64,000 nt of DNA, from NCBI GenBank assembly GCA_033032865.1, contig JAWHQI010000079.1, positions 7,940,501 through 8,004,500 of the forward strand. The letters run 5' to 3'. Below, piece after piece: positions 42,633 to 53,919 of this stretch (its first letter is position 1; the number at the start of each line of letters is the position of its first letter). The notes beneath the pieces were generated by a model. The model made no database searches and was not told where the DNA came from. It worked only from the letters and a program-made list of their open reading frames with translations. This DNA is from Dactylorhiza incarnata (Eukaryota; Streptophyta; Magnoliopsida; Asparagales; Orchidaceae). The position numbers were made by a program, and so were the translations under genes.

Positions 42633-43175
42633 TGCGGTGGGCGAGAAGATTCCTGCTGCAGGGTGACATTAGGCGTGATTGCAGGAGGAGGTGGATGCTC
42701 CGCAAATATAGGCTCTTCGGTAAGAGGCACCGAAGTGCTCAGCCCGACCGGGTTGGTCTCTAAAGGTAAAGTCGCTACATGGAAATGTCGACATCAGTAA
42801 TGCGAATGGTTCCAGAATTTCTGAAAAGGGGCAGTGATTAACTATTTTGGTTGTGTTAGGGGGAGCAGTTGGAGGCTCTCTATCGGCGACCCGCTTCTCG
42901 CCGACATCGTCCAAGCCCACCTAGCTCAGTCAAGTTTGTAACGGGTATGACACAGATTGCGCGGGACCTCCCGGCAGAGCATCCTCCCTCGGTGTATTAT
43001 TAGTCAGACGCGTATCCTTGTCCCTTTTTCTCTTACGTCCATCACCCCCCCCCCCCCCCGCCTTGATGAGGAGCACTTCCCCACGTCATCTTCAACAAGT
43101 TCATTAACGCTTGGTTCTTCGCGACTATCTCCTCGGGGGATAACAACTTGCCTTAGCTTAAAAGGGGTACCCTAG
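42633..43175 (-). pseudogene. ORF-G fragment: basic/proline-rich middle region
   Basis: Minus-strand remnant right of TEK-1. Stretches such as KRKRDKDTRLTNNTPREDALPGGP and GLDDVGEKRVADREPPTAPP are readable, then PPPPAITP before the TEK-1 insertion. Frame changes include a C15 run at about 43046-43060. It connects across TEK-1 to 32302. At its upstream end is a TATA-like CTATTTATA (43193-43201; minus TATAAATAG). Function unknown. Confidence 0.5.
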
Positions 43176-43541
43176 GGGATGGCCCTCTTCTCCTATTTAT
43201 AGATGTCGGAGGGTACCCCCATGCTTTTGAGTATGACCGATACTCGCCAGAAGATCCTCACCGAACAAGGGTTGGATGTTTATTTCTAAGCCACTTCATT
43301 GCTCACAAAGAGTAGAGATTGTGTACAACCCATATTCTTCGAGGGTAGGACTCGTTCATGCCACGTGGACAGAAGTCAAAGTCAAAGGTCAAGTCAAAAT
43401 CAGTGAGCAATCCATTGGAGCATTTAATGGCAGATGCGACTATCAGGGTTACTCACCCCAAGCAAGCGGCCATTAGTAAGCCTCGAAGTTACTCGCCTAG
43501 GTGGCAACCATCAACAACATCTCGCAAGGCGTAGTCGAGAT
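43176..43541. other. Region upstream of the ORF-G right fragment
   Basis: Nothing recognisable as coding. It holds the TATA-like box at 43193-43201 and GCGAGTAACTTCGAGG-like text that resembles 20640-20680. It could be a decayed promoter or LTR. Confidence 0.3.
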
Positions 43542-43724
43542 TGTTGGGAAAAACCCTAGATTTAACTTAACAAATTAACTAAATGTGATTTTATCCCCTA
43601 GTATTGAATTACCCATTGTATAGTAAGGGTATTCTGTTCATTAGATGTATTAGGATATCACACTCAAACTAGGGTGTCAAGACCAAGTCAAGAGAAGCAA
43701 AATTTGGGCAAAGTTAACATTTGC

Positions 43725-44135
43725 GTCGACTAGAATTCGAAGCAATGTCAAGTTATTGTCTACGCTACTCTGTCTAGAAGTCCAAGTAGTTCACCCTTCT
43801 GTCGAAGTAATCCAAGTCAACATTACGTCAAATAGATATCGACGTAGAGTCCATGGACTTGTCGGAGTACTTGAAGATATTGATGCAACTTCTACTTCAA
43901 CTCGGAGCAGAAGGAAGTATCTGTCGAAGTAATCTAAAGTCGACACAACGTCGACTTCATCTCGACGCAGATAATGAAGCTTAGAATCATAACTTCAACT
44001 CGACGGTTACGTCGAGAGGATATCGACACAACGTCGAATAGCAGAGTATAGTCAGAGCAAGGATGAATTCGAAGCTTCTCCTACAAGAACTCGAAGGTGC
44101 GTCGATAAGAGAGGAAGAGAACTCGACGCTACATC
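43725..44135 (+). repeat. COP-2 U3 array of GTCGAC-like words
   Basis: About a dozen copies of CGTCGA/TCGACG with GTCGAC palindromes, irregularly spaced, ending about 270 bp before TATAAAGG. Several copies are altered at CpG. Confidence 0.65.
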
Positions 44136-44743
44136 GAATACAGTCTGAAAAGGGAAACCTTTTTAGCTGTCATTTTTTGAACCTTCTCTCATGGCCCACC
44201 TCACTCTAGACCATTCTCTAACGACACATTAATTTCCAGAAATGGAAAGAAGGATCAAAGAAGACAAAAAGCTTTCCTGGAAATAAGCTTAGTATTGGTG
44301 GACGGGTCGGGAATTAAAGAAGGAAAGAAAGATTTATTGTCCAGAAAAATATACCCTTTGAGGACTTACCTGAAAGGGATACAAATTCAAATTAAATAGA
44401 GGGACAATATAAAGGAAAGTGTAAAAATAAAAACATACAGCATTGATCACAATCGGCTGCACTGTTCCATTAGGGCTTCTCTTCATCTTCCTCTCTCAGG
44501 AACCCTAATACACAGTATACAGAAAAGAAAGAAAAAGAAAAGGGATATACTCTGCTCAGTTACAATAGCTGCTGCTTCTTCATCAATATCTTATAATAGC
44601 AGTTCTATCTTAAGAGCAGGAAGTAGAAGGATTTGAAGCTTAACATCCCTAGCAATCATCACTATCAAAAGTTGGGGTTAATCATATACAGATCCTGAAG
44701 AGCACTTATCACAATCGGCTGACATCTTCTCTCCAGGATCCTG

Positions 44744-44748
44744 CTCTT
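44744..44748. other. ATH-3 target-site duplication (left)
   Basis: CTCTT, repeated exactly at 51670-51674. It sets the LTR ends at TGATG...CATCA. Confidence 0.9.
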
Positions 44749-45029
44749 TGATGAGTCCCATTTATATATATATTCTTGGACTCATTTGGGCTGTTATTCT
44801 AGTGTTTGCACCACATTTTAGGCACATTTCCATTCATATGTACTATTCCATGCTAGGTGCACTTTTAAGCCCGTTTCGGTGTGCAATTGCATTCCTTGTT
44901 GTTGGGGGTAAGCACATTGTGCTCCCCTTCCCTTCTCGTATGTATTTCTGCACTGGATGTGTATTCCAAGCTAGTATATCTTGTTTGCAGGTGACCTGAT
45001 TGCCCCATTCTCCCATAAGTAATTTCTAT

Positions 45030-45351
45030 GCATATCGCACGGTCGTGCGTTTTCCTTGATGCACGGTCTGTGCGGTCGTGCGTTTGTGTCTGGGGCAGAA
45101 AATGGAGCGTCGGAGTTTACTCGTGCATTTTGACGCATGGGCGGATTTGCCCGTGCATGAACAAAATGAACGGTCGACCTGTGTCTTGCAGAAAATGGAG
45201 CTTCAGAGTTTACTCGTGCGTCTTAACGCACGGGCGGCGTTGGTTGTGCATGAACAAATCGCACGGGCGGCGTAGCGTCTTCTCCAAGCCTTATTTCTTC
45301 CGTTAATATCACACGGTCTGCGCACGATCGTGCGTTCGACCGTGCGTGACC
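45030..45351 (+). repeat. ATH-3 U3 palindrome array (5' LTR only)
   Basis: Clusters of CGCACGGTCGTGCG, ACGCACGGGCGG and CGTGCGTTCGACCGTGCG. It ends about 18 bp before the TATA box. It lies between direct repeats GTGACC (44991-44996 and 45346-45351); the 3' LTR retains one GTGACC and none of the array. Confidence 0.88.
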
Positions 45352-45369
45352 AATTATCAGCCTGTTTCC

Positions 45370-45377
45370 TATAAAAG
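45370..45377 (+). promoter_or_regulatory. ATH-3 LTR TATA box
   Basis: TATAAAAG in CCTATAAAAGCTGCAGG. In the 3' LTR it reads TATATAAG (50781-50788). Confidence 0.7.
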
Positions 45378-46284
45378 CTGCAGGAATCGAGGCAGAGAGA
45401 GGGCGACGACCAGGGCACGAGCTGGAGCGATTCTGAGGGCGGGAAAACTCTTCCTTCCCGCTGCTCTTGAGGGGTGAAGGCTTCTCCTTCATCTCTTCCA
45501 CCATCAAGGCAATTTTCGGTGACTTTCCACCTCCATCCTTCCATCGAGGAGCATTAGGAAGCTTCATCCATCATTAGGTCAAGCATTCCTTGCCAAAGAG
45601 ACCAAGGAAGCGCTGAAGATCGTAGGAGCGGTGACAGCCTCCTTCGAGCCAAGCTCACCATCTGAGGGCCGAGTCCGGAGAGAGCCCGACAACCTCTCAT
45701 TCCAGCCGTGAACCCAAGACATGATTTCTTCGTTGTGGCCCTCTCTAACCTTAGTTGCTTGAACTCGTTTGCAGTTGCTTTATGAATGCGTGTTAAGGAG
45801 ATCTTATGGATTACTGCTTGTTTTCATATGCAATGTTATTGTGGTGGCATGAATAGCCCCTTTGTTTCTTGCTATTTTCTGTGTTACGTTGTGGTTGAAG
45901 CCGCTAGCAAAAGCTAGCGGTGATGTTTTGAGAAGAGGTGCGTGCGACCCTCAACCATCATAGTGATATTCTGCCCACGCTCCTTTCGAAGCACGACATC
46001 GCGGCCGTTGCACCCATCTCGCCGTGCGAAGCGGAGTTTAGACCCGCATCTTTCTTCATCCTGCAATAGCATAGGAAACCAAATCAAAACCCCCGTCGTT
46101 ACTATTTTATCCTTTGAACTGATTTCCTGCGAGAGCAAATCGTACTACCCAACTTGCGGTCCTTGAGAGATCGATATTCGGTGAGTTCCTCCCTATTTTA
46201 TTACTTGACAACGACCGGTGCACTGTCGTCGTATCGCATTTCGTGCCTGTTAATTAGCAGTGCCGAAATAGCGCATCAAGTTTT

Positions 46285-46302
46285 TGGCGTCGTTGCCGGG
46301 GA
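46285..46302 (+). other. ATH-3 primer-binding site
   Basis: TGGCGTCGTTGCCGGGGA, 17 of 18 matches to the tRNA-Asp-type site; the mismatch is at a CpG. Six bases separate it from the LTR end at 46278. Confidence 0.9.
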
Positions 46303-46403
46303 CTGCAAGCGTTTACGATTTGTTTTTCCTCTGGAGATCCGTTTTAAGGTCTTTTTGTTTTTTTTATTACTTTTTTTTTCTGTTTTGTGTTGAATAGCGG
46401 TGT

Positions 46404-47813
46404 ATGCATAGAAGAGATCCTGGTGATTGCGCAGCATTTGACCCTAAAATAGAGCGTACCCTACGGGCGCGTCTCTGTGCTGCTGCCACCATGGATGTTA
46501 ATGGAAATCAGGCTAATCCTGGAGTTGGAAATGCACCGGTCGTGGGTCAGGTGGCTGACGAAAATGACGTGGTCCGGCCGAGACCTAGGACCATGAGAGA
46601 CTACACCACTCCTACAGTTGGGAGTGTGTATCCTGGTTTTGGGCCTAACATCATGAACAATCAGTTCGAAATCAAGCCCGCTATCCTGAACATCATCCGT
46701 AACAACGTGCAGTTCTCTGGGATGCCCAGTGAAGACCCACATCTTCACTTGGCTGAGTTCTCTAATATTTGCGGTACCTTCCGGTATACTGGAATCACTG
46801 ACGAAACAGTCAAGTTGAGACTGTTTCCATTCTCATTGCGTGACAAAGCCAAGGTGTGGCTTCATTCTATCCCTCCAGGAACTGATGCAACGTGGGATGT
46901 GCTCGCATCCAAGTTTCTCGCTAAATTCCACCCGGTGGACAAGATTGTGAGCCTTCGGCGTGAAATTGCCACCTTCCGGCAAGCTAAGCAGGAGACCCTC
47001 GTAGAAGCTTGGGAGCATCTTTCTGACCTCCTGCGCAAATGCCCAAATCACGAGCTCCATCCGTAGAACATTGTGGAGACCTTCTACTTCGCCATCGAGC
47101 CCAACCATCGGACGATGATTGACGCTGCTGCAGGAGGAACCTTGATGAATCACACACCTGAGGAAGCTCTTAGAATTCTGCAGGACACCGCGTCCCACAG
47201 CACTTTCTGGACAGCGGGGAGAAATGCGCCGAGAAGCGCTCGGGGATTATTCATGGTGGATTCACTACCTCCCGCTGCTGCGCCTGCGTCGAACATTACA
47301 TGTGAAGGATGTGGAGGCGGTGGCAACCACTCATACGAGTGTCCATATAGCGAGCCATCAGGTGAATTCTCTCAGCTTTGTTTAAATGAATCTGTGAATT
47401 TTGTTGGAAATCAAGCTAGGGGGGTACCCTACGGAAATGCTTATAATCCGGGTGTGAGAAATCACACCAATTTTTCATGGAACCAAAATGCTGCAGGCCA
47501 ACGATGGCAACCGGGCCAGCATCCAAACGATGCTCAAGCATCCAGAAGTCAACCAAGGCCGCCTCAGCCGGGTTATAATCAAGGTGCCCCGGTCCCTAAG
47601 AAAAGTAATTTGGAAGAGATGATGGAGAGGTTTATGGAAGTCGCCAACGCTAATTTGGTGAACCAAACCGCGTCCATGCGTAACTTGGAGATGCAAGTGG
47701 GCCAACTGGCTCAAGTGCTAACCGAGCGTGCGCAGGGGACCCTTCCCAGTACTACAGAAAAAATCCAATCAACCAAGGGAAGAGTCTCTCCGACGCAGGA
47801 GTTGGTGAACTAA
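46404..47813 (+). pseudogene. ATH-3 gag
   Basis: Starts at ATG 46404; FDPKIERTLRARL is the Athila Gag N-terminal motif also seen in ATH-4. The capsid region includes [36 protein letters not shown] and MIDAAAGGTLMNHTPEEA. One in-frame TAG (47064-47066) splits it. Downstream is a zinc-knuckle-like CEGCGGGGNHSYEC, an unusual CX2CX5HX3C spacing. Then come an Asn/Gln/Pro-rich linker and a C-terminal helix (NLEMQVGQLAQVLTERAQG) as in ATH-4. The frame ends in TAA at 47811-47813, after which protease is in another frame. Confidence 0.88.
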
Positions 47814-47818
47814 GTGAG

Positions 47819-48475
47819 TTGGTAGTTGCTTGCTCCATTAACAATATTGAAACGGCAGCCCTATGTGATTCCGGTTCATCTCGCAACATCCTCGCCTTGC
47901 AGGATGTTTCTAAACTGCAACTTAATATGGATACGGATGAACGGAAGTCACTAGTGCTTGCTAATGGGACCGTAGTTAAGGCTGAGGGAGAAGTCAGGAA
48001 TGTGGAAGTTACAATTGAAGGGATGGTAGTAGTTGCCGACTTCCAAGTCTTGGGACCAAGTCTGAATCAATCCATTCCCATCTTGGGAGTACCGTTCTTA
48101 AAATAGAGCGGTGCCACCTTAGATTTTTCTAAGGGGTGTGTTGTCTTACCCTGTAAGGTGATGCCCTCCACTTGTCCCAAGATTGTATCAGAAGCGGTAA
48201 TCCACTCCCCCCTTGTTTTTACTGATAAACCATCTAGTGATGCAGAAGCCGAGAAAAGAACAGAATCACCAGAAGAAGAAAAGAATGAAGAGAAGTTGCA
48301 AGTTGTGACGGAAGAGGGAAAGGAGGCAAGAGGCAGCACTGAAACCAGAATGTTGAATGACGAGGGAGATGGTGGAACAAAGCGTCTTATAGATTTTTTT
48401 CAAAGTAATAACTGTGAACATTTTAAGCAGGTCCATTTGGCTGATCCGGTTGCCACAGCGGCAAGGAAGTGAAGC
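47819..48475 (+). pseudogene. ATH-3 aspartic protease region
   Basis: Frame shifted relative to gag. AALCDSGSSRNILAL carries the DSG active site of retroviral-type proteases and SIPILGVPFLK the typical C-terminal hydrophobic motif. An in-frame TAG at 48104-48106 is followed by SGATLDFSKGCVVLPC and an acidic tail ending HLADPVATAARK. No reverse transcriptase follows. The DSG form differs from the DLG of ATH-4, so this protease belongs to a different branch. Confidence 0.8.
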
Positions 48476-50515
48476 CACCCACCACTAAGGCTGGAAATTA
48501 TGCCAGTTATCAACGTTGGCGCTCTCCAACGGTGGAGAAGCTGAGGAAAGAAAAATTACTGCATGAATCATGCTCTGCTGCCCTCCGGCGCGGGAAGGAA
48601 GAGGATAGGGGCATGGTGGAGACATCCTCCTTGGGCCCAAAAGCCTTCACCTCTTTCCCATCTCGCGCAGCGGGGGAGAACCACCACAAGTCAGCATACA
48701 GCTGATGCGTGGTGGGGTCTCGGGGTTGTGATTGTGCTGTTTCTTCCATCTGATTTTTGTGCTCTATTTTGTCACTTCGCTGTGTTGGTCATTTTTATTT
48801 AGTTTGGAACAATATCTTTCTGCTGTTTGAACAATGATTAATACAGGTATTTGGTCCACCTCAAGGACGTTAAACAAAAGGGCTTCTTGGGAGACAACCC
48901 ATGGGGAACCACCCGGTTCCGTCTATCTTTTTAATCCTTTTCGCATATTGTTATTTCAGTTTTGCTAACATTGTAGGTGAAGCCTTGCTCTCGCGTGGAA
49001 GGAGGTTTATTTTTAGAGAAATTGGGATTACGGCACTTCTGGCATGCTCCTTTGTGAGCATAGGTCAACTCTACCCCTCTCCTATTTATGTTTGAATCGT
49101 TTATTTTGGGGGAGAAAGCGAGTTGTGCAAGTGCACACACGTTGCATGACATGCTAGAATGTGCAGAGTTAGGATTTTTATTTTGTTGCATACATGTGCA
49201 CCTAGTTCACGCGCACTTGATCACGCATGCTTATTGGGTATCGCTGCGAGGTTTTCCCGCTCGTAAGAATTGAATTATTAGCATGTGAGTGAGGAGTGGA
49301 GAATAATGTTGACTCGAGTAGTGCTCTAGTCAAGTGCTCCCGTCACGCCTAGAAATTCGATTAGAGTAGAATAAAATTCAGAGTTGTAATGTACTTATTT
49401 CTGTTATAGTAGATGAAATTTATTTTACTTTAGTGGTGAATCCGGTGAATCCAACGGTAGCAATAGGTCGAGTGTAGAAGGCTAGTAGTAGCTTATTACT
49501 AGGGTCGAAAGGAAGGACAACCTTTCTCGGTGGCTAGAACTTGCACCAGGCGACTCTCGACACGATTGTGTTGATGTACTCGTCATGAAATGTGATTTAG
49601 GCCACCTCTTGATGTGTTTGTGCTTTTGAAATCCTTACCTACGTAATCACCATTGCAAGCCCATTTGAGCCTACTCTTCCTCCTTGTTTAGCTCCACTAA
49701 TAATGTAACCAAAGCCATACAGCCGAACCTATGTTCGCACCAACCGCTGAGCTGAAAGACATTTCTGTCTCGATCGTATTTGGTGTCATCTATGTATTTA
49801 TGGCTGCTTTAATGTAGCTAAACGAGCTGTTTTATTGTGTGTAAAAAAATGTGCTTTGGCCAAAAAGAGAAAAGAAAAGTAAACAAAGAAAAATAAATAA
49901 ATAAAGAGTTGTGCAATAATAATTCTCTCTCGGCAAAATTTTCGTATATCTGGCTCAACACGCACCTATTGTTCAGTTGAAGTCCGGGGGTGTCGTGTAA
50001 TTACTGAAAATGTTGTATGGGTGATTGTCATTCTCTTGAGTGCGACGGTTGTGTTGAGTGTGATTCTCATCGTCCTTCTACTTACCTAGCCTATACTCAA
50101 CCTAAGCCCAATAATTGCCTATAAGTCCTATTGATTTTAGTTACGAGTTGTCTCACGCAGTAGAGAGGGTGTGAACGTGCAAGCCTATGGACACTGACTT
50201 TGATGGATTTCTTAGGAGATTGTCCCTAGCTTCGATTCAAGTAATACTCTACTCATTAGTCACACTATTTTCCCTTTTTGCGCAACCGAAAGATTCACCT
50301 GGATTCACCATCCAAGTAAAGTAAATTCCAAACTACTATTTTAGAAATAATTAGATACAACCTTGAGTTCAATTCTGTTCAAATATATTTCTACGCACGA
50401 GAGCATGCGACTTCGCATAATTCTCTGCCGCTCAAACTCATGCTAACACTCAATTGTTCCGACAGGAGAGCTGAGTAGTTTGCCCGAGACGTGCAAAGGG
50501 TTAAGTCTGGGGGTG
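48476..50515 (+). other. ATH-3 3' non-coding region with polypurine tract
   Basis: No convincing ORF. It has two blocks shared with ATH-1 and ATH-2 (49501-49612 and 50158-50214), then a stem TTTGC...GCAAA (50479-50496) and the purine tract TTAAGTCTGGGGGTG ending at the 3' LTR. Confidence 0.75.
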
Positions 50516-51669
50516 TGATGAGTCCCATTTATATATATTCTTGGACTCATTTGGGCTGTTATTCTAGTGTTTGCACCACATTTTAGGCACATTTCCATTC
50601 ATATGTACTATTCCATGCTAGGTGCACTTTTAAGCCCGTTTCGGTGTGCAATTGCATTCCTTGTTGTTGGGGGTAAGCACATTGTGCTCCCCTTCCCTTC
50701 TTGTATGTATTTCTGCGCTGGATGTGTATTCCCAGCTAGTATATCTTGTTTGCAGGTGACCTAATTTTCAGCCTGTTTCCTATATAAGCTGCAGGAATCG
50801 AGGCAGAGAGAGGGGGACGACCAGGGCACGAGCTGGAGCGATTCTGAGGGCGGGAAAACTCTTCCTTCCCGCTGCTCTTGAGGGGTGAAGGCTTCTCCTT
50901 CATCTCTTCCACCATCAAGGCAATTTCCGGTGACTTTCCACCTCCATCCTTCCATCGAGGAGCATTAGGAAGCATCATCCACCATTAGGTCAAGCATTCC
51001 GCGCCAAGGAGACCAAGGAAGCGCTGAAGATCGTAGGAGCGGTGACAGCCTCCTTCGAGCCAAGCTCACCATCTGAGGGCCGAGTCCAGAGAGAGCCCGA
51101 CAACCTCTCATTCCGGCCGTGAACCCAAGACGTGATTTCTTCGTTGTGGTCCTCTCTAACCTTAGTTGCTTTATGAATGCGTGTTAAGTAAATCTTATGG
51201 ATTACTGCTTGTTTTCATATGCAATGTTATTGTGGTGGCATGAATAGCCCCTTTGTTTCTTGCTATTTTCTGTGTTACGTTGTGGTTGATGCCGCTAGCA
51301 AAAGCTAGCGGTGATGTTTTGAGAAGAGGTGCGTGCGACCCTCAACCGTCATAGTGATATTCCGCCCACGCGCCTTCCGAAGCACGACATCGCGGCCGTT
51401 GCACCCATCTCGCCGTGCGAAGCGGAGTTTAGACCTGCATCTTTCTTCATTCTGCAATTGCATAGGAAACCAAATCAAAACCTCCGTCGTTACTATTTTA
51501 TCCTTTGAACTGATTTCCTGCGGGAGCAAATCGTACTACCCAACTTGCGGTCCTTGAGAGATCGATATTCGGGGAGTTCCTCCTTATTTTATTACTTGAC
51601 AATGACCGGTGAACTGCCGTCGTATCGCATTTTGTGCCTGCTAATTAGCAGTGTCAAAATAGCGCATCA
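50516..51669 (+). repeat. ATH-3 3' LTR, palindrome array deleted
   Basis: 1154 bp. Same ends as the 5' LTR but missing about 355 bp (the whole array) plus a 20-bp segment near 51170. The stem-loop CCGCTAGC-AAAA-GCTAGCGG is intact at 51292-51311. Confidence 0.93.
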
Positions 51670-51674
51670 CTCTT
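51670..51674. other. ATH-3 target-site duplication (right)
   Basis: CTCTT, exact partner of 44744-44748. Confidence 0.9.
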
Positions 51675-53126
51675 CTTCTTCCTCCCTCAGGAACCCTAAC
51701 TAAGAAGATATAGAGAAGATAAGAACAGCTGCTCATCATCACAATCAGATAGTAGGCTGATATTAATCAGAAGAAAAATTCAAAGGATCTAAAAGTTGTT
51801 CTTCATCACCATCTCATAACAGCCAGATCTCAAGCAAGCAGAATCACAAAGGATCTGACAAACAAAGCTCCTGCAAAACATTACTATTATATGTAGGAGT
51901 TAATCAAGAGCAGATCCAATGATAGATACAAGAAGCTGTGTATCATACAACCTTCATAAGAATTCTGAGAATATAATTCCTACACAATTTCTCTTCCTCC
52001 TTCTTGATGATTACTTGGGCTTCTTCTTTTTGTTTTATAAATAAAAGATAACCTTTATATTAAGAGTTTAGAATTGGCGGATATTTTCGAAGAGTCTCGC
52101 AAGTACTCCTACTTTGAGAAATTAACCGTTATCCTATCGAAGGATAGAAGTAGCGATCTTTTTCTTCTTTCGGAATATTGACAATTACGCTTCGGCTACA
52201 ATGCCGAATTCTATTGAATTGAATAGTAGAAAAGGAGAGTTTTGCACTAAATGAGTTTGAAAAGCTGTGTTTGAATTTTTAGTCCAAATTAATCATTTGA
52301 TAAAGGCAAGTATACCTTATCGCAAGTAATACAGGATATTTTTAGAAAATATCGGGATCGTATATTTCCGCGGGTCGTGTTGATTATGCTACTTCGAGGG
52401 ACGAACTATTATTTTATCGGAATAATATTTTTAGTTGATTTAACTAGAGTTCTAAATGATAAAATGCGAAAGATGATTTAAGCGATTTACTAGAGTTCTA
52501 AGTGATGAGAAATATAGCGCGCGACGTCGAATTACCTTGAGACGAAAATAGATTTTTCGTAGAATTAAAAGTGATGACTTTTCAAAATATTAAGATGACT
52601 TGGCCGTGGAGGTTCCATAATTATGAACGCTCCTCTCTCGAGGGTACGCCCACCTGAGATTATGAATATTCGACCGAACTCTCGTTCTACAATCGAATGT
52701 TCTTAATACTCGCTTTATGTTGCGAACCCCGCTATTGGGTTTTTATTTCCAATTCGGGAGAGTTACCTCGTCCTCTCTCGAGGGTAGAGCGCACTTCTCT
52801 TTACCCGTGAGTGATCAGTCCGTACACACGAGCCTCTCGGCTAACTAGGTACGAAAACGGAAATGAAAACCACACATCGATTATGTGGCTCCACTCAACG
52901 TGATTCTCGGGTAAACCTTAAGCGTTAATTATTTTAGAAAGAGATGTTTTAATTTTTATAGAAAAACTATTTTTGTGTCCCAATGCTCTTCGACGTCGTG
53001 CGCTAAAGGAAATTAGCCACTCATCGGAATGGAGACGGCATTATCGGTTGAAAAATACATGTTTGATAATTAAAGCGGATATAAGCGGATAAAAAGGAAA
53101 TAAAAAGACTTATATAAAAACAGTAA

Positions 53127-53425
53127 TAATATCCGTCCCAACCACCTTAAACAAGTGCTAAAAAGTTCTTAGCCTCTTATTTAAGAAGGGGGTGGTATAG
53201 AAATGAAAAGACTTATAAAGGTGCAGAAATAATATCCGTCCCAACCGACTTAAATAAGTGCTAAAGTAAATTAGCCTCTTATTTGAGAAGGGGGTGGTAT
53301 AGAAATGAAAAGACTTATAAAGGTGCAGAAATAATATCCGTCCCAACCCACTTAAATAAGTGCTAAAGTAAATTAGCCTCTTATTTGAGAAGGGGGTGGT
53401 ATAGAAATGAAAAGACTTATATAAA
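53127..53425 (-). repeat. Three ~102-bp tandem repeats in the ATH-4 LTR
   Basis: Units start at about 53127, 53230 and 53332 and share TAATATCCGTCCCAACC, TAGCCTCTTATTT and GAAGGGGGTGGTATAG. The same array is at 62711-63010 in the 5' LTR. A downstream stretch (53515-53680) repeats AAAGC.ATAAAACTA-like short units. Confidence 0.9.
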
Positions 53426-53895
53426 GACTGAAATAAAAACTAAGCTACAAAAAAGGAAAATACTATCTCATACACGCACACACTCTAAAAGAAACTGAAA
53501 AAGAAAGCGTTTAAAATGAAAGCGATAAAATAAGGCGAAAAAGAAAACGATAAAACTATTTTATGAAAGCTTGTAAATCTAAGCTATGAAAACAGTAAAC
53601 CTAGATTATGAAAGCAATAAAACTAACTATAAAAGCAATAAAACTAAATTATGAAAGCAATAAAGCTAAACTCATACACGCACACACACTAACATTAATA
53701 AAAAGAAGATGATCCAAATGAGAAAAACATCATTTTATTTCTGAAATCAGCATTACAACTAGACTAGGAAGACGAAAAAACTACAAACGAACTTAAACTG
53801 AAATGCAGAAGAGAAGCTCACAATCACTCAAAAGAACTCACAATACAACAAAAACCACTCAAAATTTGGATGAAAATAACTTCAGCCGAGCCCCT

Positions 53896-53904
53896 CTATT
53901 TATA
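53896..53904 (-). promoter_or_regulatory. ATH-4 LTR TATA box (3' LTR copy)
   Basis: Minus-strand TATAAATAG in CCCTATAAATAGAGGGGC, about 16 bp downstream of the palindrome array; the 5' LTR copy is at 63480-63488. It is the strongest core promoter in the window. Confidence 0.75.
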
Positions 53905-53919
53905 GGGAAAATTTGAGTT

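Larger units (their letters stand above)
44749..46278 (+). repeat. ATH-3 5' LTR
   Basis: 1530 bp. U3 start TGATGAGTCCCATTTATATA, array of CGCACGGTCGTGCG words 45030-45351, TATA box TATAAAAG at 45370-45377, and a perfect stem CCGCTAGC-AAAA-GCTAGCGG at 45901-45920. Confidence 0.93.
44749..51669 (+). mobile_element. ATH-3: Athila-type element with gag and protease only
   Basis: 6921 bp, plus strand, LTRs 44749-46278 and 50516-51669, a tRNA-Asp-type primer site, gag, an aspartic protease and a 2-kb non-coding 3' region. Reverse transcriptase, RNase H and integrase are absent. The U3 is close to that of ATH-1. The 3' LTR is shorter mainly because the palindrome array is deleted. Three coding breaks are visible. 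Confidence 0.93.
43542..52004 (+). mobile_element. COP-2: LTR-like sequence split by ATH-3 and bounded by ATH-4
   Basis: Own sequence is 43542-44748 and 51675-52004. It starts TGTTGGGAAAAACCC, a Copia-type LTR start. It has a U3 with many GTCGAC/ACGTCGA words (about 43725-44135) and a TATA box TATAAAGG at 44408-44415, followed by a leader. The leader holds an imperfect duplication (44450-44560 against 44708-44748 plus 51675-51760). No primer site or coding domain is visible before ATH-4 starts, so it is a solo or truncated LTR; its end is not seen. Confidence 0.6.

Noticed and set aside
19846..43175. ORF-G as a host gene
   Set aside because: The readable N-terminal domain resembles plant gypsy-type transposon proteins, the reading is full of stops, and no intron structure is evident.
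52000..52004. CTTCT as a proven target duplication of ATH-4
   Set aside because: The right-hand copy lies beyond the window, so it cannot be confirmed.
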